Origin: Ascidiaceihabitans sp.
Lineage (GTDB): Bacteria; Pseudomonadota; Alphaproteobacteria; Rhodobacterales; Rhodobacteraceae
Length of the DNA: 64,000 nucleotides
Direction of reading: 5' to 3'
Assembly (NCBI GenBank): GCA_028825475.1
Contig: JAPKAB010000005.1
Span: 62,001 to 126,000, forward strand
In this document: in pieces, positions 59,946 to 64,000 of the stretch
Position numbering within the stretch: position 1 is the first letter of the stretch
Layout of the letters: each line of letters opens with the position of its first letter
Notes under the pieces: model-generated
What the model saw: the letters and a program-made list of their open reading frames with translations, nothing else
Database searches by the model: none
Told to the model about the DNA's origin: nothing
Program-made: the position numbers and the translations under genes

Positions 59946-60263
59946 ATGTCGACAATATTCAACGATTTGCGGCTGCTTGAGGCCAAACGCGTCAGTGGTG
60001 CGTTGTCCCAAGCTGAGTTCGACAGACAGAAGACCGCAATCTTGGACAGTGTTCCAGACGCATTGGAAACTGATTTCACAGTAGTTGAACGATCCGCAAC
60101 AAATTCACACACCCTATGGGATATGCTACTGTTGTGGCTGGTCGCTGCCGTGCTGTGTGCCTCAGCGACATGGGCCATCACAGGTAACATCGCCATTGCA
60201 TCAACACTGGGCATAACCGTGCTTGCCGCATTCACGATCAAGCTATTTACAGCGCTGGATTGA
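59946..60263 (+). CDS. Small SHOCT-like two-helix membrane protein, opposite strand inside the liv cluster
   Basis: A protein of 105 residues. Residues 5-33 (DLRLLEAKRVSGALSQAEFD and following) resemble the SHOCT motif, a short helical pair common at the ends of small bacterial membrane proteins. Two membrane helices follow (LLLWLVAAVLCASATWAI and TLGITVLAAFTIKLF). GGAG lies eight bases before ATG 59946; a GTG at 59937 is also possible. Its stop abuts the livH stop (TGA then TCA), and it divides the leftward liv genes. Function unknown. Confidence 0.7.
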   Translation: MSTIFNDLRLLEAKRVSGALSQAEFDRQKTAILDSVPDALETDFTVVERSATNSHTLWDMLLLWLVAAVLCASATWAITGNIAIASTLGITVLAAFTIKLFTALD

Positions 60264-61265
60264 TCACACACGTTCAATGATCTTCTCCCCAAACAGACCT
60301 TGGGGACGGAACACCAAGAAAACCAACGCAAGTACATATGCAAACCAGTTTTCTGTCGCGCCGCCCAACATCGGACCAAACGAGAACTCAAACAATTTCT
60401 CGCCCACACCGATGATCAAGCCGCCAACAATCGCACCAGGGATCGACGTGAAACCACCCAGCATCAAAACCGGCAATGCCTTCAGTGCGATCAAAGATAG
60501 GGAAAACTGAACGCCAGACTTAGCGCCCCACATGATACCCGCAACCAAGGCGACAAAGCCCGCCAGTGACCACACTAAGATCCAGATGAAATTCAGCGAC
60601 ACACCAACCGATAGGGCTGCTTGGTGATCATCGGCCACCGCACGCATCGCGCGGCCTTGTTTTGTGTACTGGCTGAAAGCAACCAATGCCAAAACCAGAA
60701 CCACAGCAATCACAGTCGCAACCATGTCTAGCTTGTCGATAAAGAAGCCATAGAAATCCTCGTTGCCAAAACCCAGCCACTGAGTGTTCTCTTCGACCCA
60801 AAGGCTACCACCTTGCGGCAGGCCAACGGCCATCTTCTTGATCTCGGACCCCCACATCAAATCGCCAACACCCTCAAGGAAGTAGGCCAATCCAATGGTT
60901 GCCATGAACAGGATGATTGGTTCTTGGCCAACCAAATGACGAAACACAAAGCGCTGAACGAGGTAGGCAAACCCCACCATCACCGCCAGCGTGAGTAGGA
61001 TCGCCGCAAAGGCAGGAACATGCCAGCCAAAGTGGTGAATGTCAGTGCCAAAGGTTGCGTTAATAAGATGCGAAAACGGCACCTGACCTTCCATGATCCC
61101 AACAAGGGTCAGCGCGGCAAACAACGCCATGACGCCTTGGGCATAGTTGAAAATGCCGGAGGCTTTGTAGATCAAAACAAATCCCAACGCGACGAGCGCA
61201 TAAAGAACACCAGCCATCAAACCGTTCAGGACTACTTCGGCCCCGTATAAAAGATCAGTAGGCAT
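60264..61265 (-). CDS. livH: Liv-type ABC transporter permease (LivH)
   Basis: A protein of 333 residues with about eight membrane helices. LivH marks include LNGLMAGVLYALVALGFVLI, FNYAQGVMALFAAL and the ATPase loop QGRAMRAVADDHQAALSVGV. It is slightly longer than typical LivH because of the loop around WVEENTQWLGFGNEDFYGFF. It works with LivM, LivG and LivF. Confidence 0.92.
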   Translation of the reverse strand: MPTDLLYGAEVVLNGLMAGVLYALVALGFVLIYKASGIFNYAQGVMALFAALTLVGIMEGQVPFSHLINATFGTDIHHFGWHVPAFAAILLTLAVMVGFAYLVQRFVFRHLVGQEPIILFMATIGLAYFLEGVGDLMWGSEIKKMAVGLPQGGSLWVEENTQWLGFGNEDFYGFFIDKLDMVATVIAVVLVLALVAFSQYTKQGRAMRAVADDHQAALSVGVSLNFIWILVWSLAGFVALVAGIMWGAKSGVQFSLSLIALKALPVLMLGGFTSIPGAIVGGLIIGVGEKLFEFSFGPMLGGATENWFAYVLALVFLVFRPQGLFGEKIIERV

Positions 61266-61310
61266 ATCGCGCCCCTCTCATTTTGACATTTAGGGACGCG
61301 CCCTTGGCGC

Positions 61311-61354
61311 ACCGACGCAATACCGACACGATACCGACGTTATACCGACGTGGT
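61311..61354. repeat. Four tandem 11-base repeats between livG and livH
   Basis: ACCGACGCAAT, ACCGACACGAT, ACCGACGTTAT and ACCGACGTGGT start at 61311, 61322, 61333 and 61344. The ACCGAC core is invariant with exact 11-base spacing, about one helical turn. The block lies in the 101-base gap between livG and livH. Confidence 0.8.
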
Positions 61355-61366
61355 TTTTGGACTGAT

Positions 61367-62188
61367 TTATTCATCATGAGCCACACCCAAATACGCATCA
61401 ATCACAGCTTGGTTGTTGCGCACCTCATCTGGTGTCCCGTCCCCAATTTTCTTGCCATAGTCCATAACAACAACGCGATCTGACAGATCCATAACCACGC
61501 CCATGTCGTGTTCAATTAAGGCAATCGTGGTGCCGAATTCGTCGTTCATGGATAGGATAAAGCGGCTCATGTCCTCTTTTTCCTCAACGTTCATCCCCGC
61601 CATCGGTTCATCCAAAAGCAGTAATGACGGCTCAGCAGCCAGTGCACGGGCCAACTCTACACGCTTCTTCAAACCGTAGGGCAAACGCGCAACCGGTGTT
61701 TTGCGGATCGCTTGGATTTCCAGAAAATCGATAATTCTTTCAGCAACTTCACGGTTCGCTGTCTCTTCTTTTTCCGCGCGCCCCTTCCACAAAGCTTGGG
61801 AAAACATACCCGTTTTCATGTGGGTCAATCGACCGGTCATCACGTTGTCCAAAACGCTCATGCCTTCAAACAAGGCGATGTTTTGAAACGTCCGCGCGAT
61901 CCCTTGTTGGGCTACTTGATAGGGACGCATCTGTGGGCGCTGCACACCCTTGTACAAAACCTGACCATCCTGAGGGACGTAAAACCCGGAGATGACATTC
62001 AGCATCGAAGATTTGCCAGCACCATTGGGACCAATGATGGCACGCACTTCGCCTTCACGAATGTCAAAGGAGATATTCTTGATCGCCTCAACACCCCCAA
62101 ACCTAAGGGTAATATTCTTCATCTCCATAACAACTGGACCGATCTGGCGACCGTCGGCTGTCATGTATCCATCAGCTTGATCAAGCAT
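61367..62188 (-). CDS. livG: Liv-type ABC transporter ATPase (LivG)
   Basis: A protein of 273 residues with Walker A GPNGAGKSS, the LivG-type GIARTFQNIALFEGMSVLDN stretch, signature LPYGLKKRVELARALA and Walker B LLLLDEPMAGMN. It carries an N-terminal extension of about 20 residues before the ABC domain. Its first contact in the cluster is the acyl-CoA ligase gene, 63 bases upstream. Confidence 0.92.
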   Translation of the reverse strand: MLDQADGYMTADGRQIGPVVMEMKNITLRFGGVEAIKNISFDIREGEVRAIIGPNGAGKSSMLNVISGFYVPQDGQVLYKGVQRPQMRPYQVAQQGIARTFQNIALFEGMSVLDNVMTGRLTHMKTGMFSQALWKGRAEKEETANREVAERIIDFLEIQAIRKTPVARLPYGLKKRVELARALAAEPSLLLLDEPMAGMNVEEKEDMSRFILSMNDEFGTTIALIEHDMGVVMDLSDRVVVMDYGKKIGDGTPDEVRNNQAVIDAYLGVAHDE

Positions 62189-62198
62189 TGAAACGTCC

Positions 62199-62235
62199 CA
62201 TCTTCATCTTAACAAATAAACTCGCGCCGCAGGCT
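62199..62235 (-). repeat. Dispersed 3'-end element (GAGTTTATTT / AAGATGAAGAT), copy 2
   Basis: Read on minus, a GC-rich partial hairpin is followed by GAGTTTATTTG, then TTAAGATGAAGAT. It lies after the acyl-CoA ligase stop, like copy 1 at 31968-32003 after its own upstream gene. Confidence 0.65.
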
Positions 62236-62251
62236 CCTGCACTCACAACAC

Positions 62252-64000
62252 TCATTGTGCTGCAATCTTTGCGCCGACGGTTTGAACCGCCGCATCACGA
62301 ATATCCAAGGTCGCAGAAATCGCACCCTTACGGCCGTCTTCATAAGTCACTTCTGTGGTGGTCGAGATCGTATCGGACCCATCGTACATCGCGTTAATAA
62401 TATCTGAGAACTTTTCCTCGATTATGCGACGACGTACTTTTTGCGTACGTGTTAATTCGCCGTCATCGGCATCCAACTGTTTGTGCAAAACAACAAAACG
62501 GTGCACCTGACAGTCAGACAACATCGCGTCCTGCGCAACAGAGGCATTAACCTCTTCAACATGTGACTGGATGGTCGATAGAACCTCTGGGTGGCCTGCC
62601 AGCTCTTGATAGGATGCATATGCAATGTTGTTGCGTTCAGCCCAGTTACCAACAGCAGTCAGATCGATATTCACGAAAGCTGTGCAATAGGGTTTGCCAT
62701 TTCCGAAAACGACCGTTTCAAGAATATTTGGAAAGAACTTCAGTTTATTCTCAACATACTTAGGCGCAAACATATGGCCGTTTCCGGTCTGCCCAACATC
62801 CTTGGCACGGTCAATAATCCGCAAATGTCCGCTGCTTTCTTCAATGAACCCAGCGTCACCCGTTGCAACCCAACCTTCAGCATCCTTTGTGTCTGCCGTG
62901 CTTTCTGCGTTCTTGTAGTACTCAACAAAAACGCCTGGGCTACGATAAAAGACCTCACCGTTTTCAGCGATCTTCAACTCCACACCTGGGCACGTCACGC
63001 CAACGGTATCTGAACGCACCTCACCATCAGGTTGCGCCGTGATAAACACTGTCGCCTCTGTCTGGCCGTATAGCTGTTTTAAGTTGATCCCAAGAGATCG
63101 GTAGAAATCAAAGATCTCTGGCCCAATCGCCTCACCCGCAGTGTAACCCACCCGCACACGGCTAAAGCCAAGTGTGTTTTTTAACGGGCCATAAATTGCA
63201 AACTCGCCCAACTGGTACTTAATCCGGTCGATCAGGTTCACAGGATTTCCATCCAAAATGGACGGTCCGACCTTGCGCGCAACGCCCATGAAGTAATCGA
63301 ACAACCGCTTCTTCATCGGGCTCGCGTCTTCCATGCGGATCATCACATTGGTCAGCTGATTTTCAAAAACACGGGGTGGGGCAAAATAGTAAGTTGGCCC
63401 AATTTCACGCAAATCCGTGTGCATTGTATCTGCACTTTCAGGGCAGTTCGTACAGAAACCACACCACAGTGCTTGACCCACAGAAAAGATAAAATCGCCA
63501 ACCCATGCCATGGGCAGGTATGCCAAAATGTCATCAGTTTGGCGCAAGTCATCAAATTCGGATGAGGACTTGGCCGTCTCAATCACATTGCGATTGGACA
63601 GAACAACGCCCTTTGGTTTTCCCGTGGTGCCAGAGGTGTAAAGCATCACACAGGTGCTGTCGTAATTTAGCTTTGCAATACGTGCCTTCATCTCTGGCTC
63701 TAGTGCCGCGCGCTTTGAGCGCCCCGCTTCTTGGACTGCACTATATTGCGTTAGCTTTGCACTATCGTATTTGCGAAGACCCCGAGGATCGAGGTAAATC
63801 ATCGCTTCAAATTCAGTAAGTTCGCCTTGGATTTCCATGACCTTGTCGACTTGTTCCTGATCACCAGCGATCACAAAACGCGCCCCACAATGGCTCATTG
63901 TATATGCCATCTCTTCGGCAGATGCGTCTTGGTACAAAGGCACCGGAACGGCCCCGACCATTTGTGCAGCCATCATCGACCAATACAAATACGGACGGTT
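62252..64000 (-). CDS. Long-chain acyl-CoA synthetase-like AMP-binding enzyme, partial (N-terminus off the right edge)
   Basis: At least 582 residues are visible and the frame is open to the window edge. The adenylate-forming motifs are present: YTSGTTGKPKGVVLSNRN, the acyl/AMP block LYGQTEATVFITAQPDG, ATGDAGFIEE with RIIDRAKDVGQTGNGHMFAP, and the C-terminal LTRTQKVRRR with the adenylation lysine. It activates a carboxylic acid to its CoA thioester via an acyl-AMP. Sitting first in the liv-type transport run, it probably acts on the imported acid or on a fatty acid; which one is not known. Confidence 0.92.
   Translation of the reverse strand, partial: NRPYLYWSMMAAQMVGAVPVPLYQDASAEEMAYTMSHCGARFVIAGDQEQVDKVMEIQGELTEFEAMIYLDPRGLRKYDSAKLTQYSAVQEAGRSKRAALEPEMKARIAKLNYDSTCVMLYTSGTTGKPKGVVLSNRNVIETAKSSSEFDDLRQTDDILAYLPMAWVGDFIFSVGQALWCGFCTNCPESADTMHTDLREIGPTYYFAPPRVFENQLTNVMIRMEDASPMKKRLFDYFMGVARKVGPSILDGNPVNLIDRIKYQLGEFAIYGPLKNTLGFSRVRVGYTAGEAIGPEIFDFYRSLGINLKQLYGQTEATVFITAQPDGEVRSDTVGVTCPGVELKIAENGEVFYRSPGVFVEYYKNAESTADTKDAEGWVATGDAGFIEESSGHLRIIDRAKDVGQTGNGHMFAPKYVENKLKFFPNILETVVFGNGKPYCTAFVNIDLTAVGNWAERNNIAYASYQELAGHPEVLSTIQSHVEEVNASVAQDAMLSDCQVHRFVVLHKQLDADDGELTRTQKVRRRIIEEKFSDIINAMYDGSDTISTTTEVTYEDGRKGAISATLDIRDAAVQTVGAKIAAQ

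Noticed and set aside
59801..60409. 202-codon minus-strand frame covering the small SHOCT-like gene
   Set aside because: It is Ser- and Arg-rich, overlaps livH in another frame, and lacks any domain; it is an antisense shadow.

Overview
The window looks like chromosome of a marine Roseobacter-group alphaproteobacterium (Rhodobacterales). This rests on family content and gene order I recognise rather than on a database search: the DUF1523/DUF6638/AAA+ cluster, a GT14-type transferase (DUF5928 type) next to a family-2 sulfotransferase, glnK-amtB, glcDEF, a roseobacter-type FemAB/DUF482 protein, and a liv transport cluster ending in a PaaK-like gene. Genes are densely packed, many with ATGA (4-base) overlaps. 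There are no rRNA or tRNA genes, no CRISPR array, no transposase and no integrase that I can see.

Layout. 1-6.2 kb: an overlapping minus-strand run (CinA-like protein, GNAT, AhpD-like, OmpA-like cut by the left edge), then sfsA and map on plus, rsmD and a ferredoxin-reductase-like flavoprotein on minus. 6.3-13.5 kb: peroxiredoxin, pterin dehydratase, FemAB-like protein, glycerophosphodiesterase, RidA, the lipid-asymmetry pair mlaA-mlaC, and a class A penicillin-binding protein. 13.8-15.5 kb: glnK-amtB for ammonium sensing and uptake. 15.5-19 kb is looser, with paired inverted repeats, an AT-rich DUF4760 gene, a palindromic dispersed repeat, a DMT exporter, a membrane-bound LytTR regulator and a DUF2306 protein. 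19-24.3 kb: old-yellow-enzyme relative, aromatic aminotransferase with sseA, smpB, and a secreted SGNH hydrolase.

24.3-34.4 kb is the most interesting stretch. A sulfotransferase gene carrying a one-base frameshift diverges from a GT14-type transferase. Next comes a minus-strand cluster of eight genes, seven without any characterised function: a coiled-coil protein, two small membrane proteins, an uncharacterised 369-residue protein, a MoxR-like AAA+ ATPase, DUF6638 and DUF1523. A putative phage abortive-infection gene (putAbiC type) sits between the AAA+ and DUF6638 genes, joined to each by a 4-base overlap.

34.5-53.5 kb is mostly metabolism: alpha/beta hydrolase, succinate-semialdehyde dehydrogenase, a small heat-shock gene whose 5' region reads as an RpoH promoter plus a ROSE-type RNA thermometer, two tandem trypsin-like proteases, glycolate oxidase (glcDEF) behind a GntR-like palindrome, rlmH-rsfS, an MscS channel, and leuC and leuD separated by an unrelated glycosyltransferase. 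53.5-64 kb holds an iron-type ABC permease and a liv-type ABC transporter (G, H, M, substrate-binding protein, F) bracketed by two adenylate-forming-enzyme genes: a long-chain acyl-CoA ligase cut by the right edge and a PaaK-like protein lacking the usual nucleotide-binding loop. The cluster suggests import and CoA activation of an organic acid as much as amino-acid uptake.
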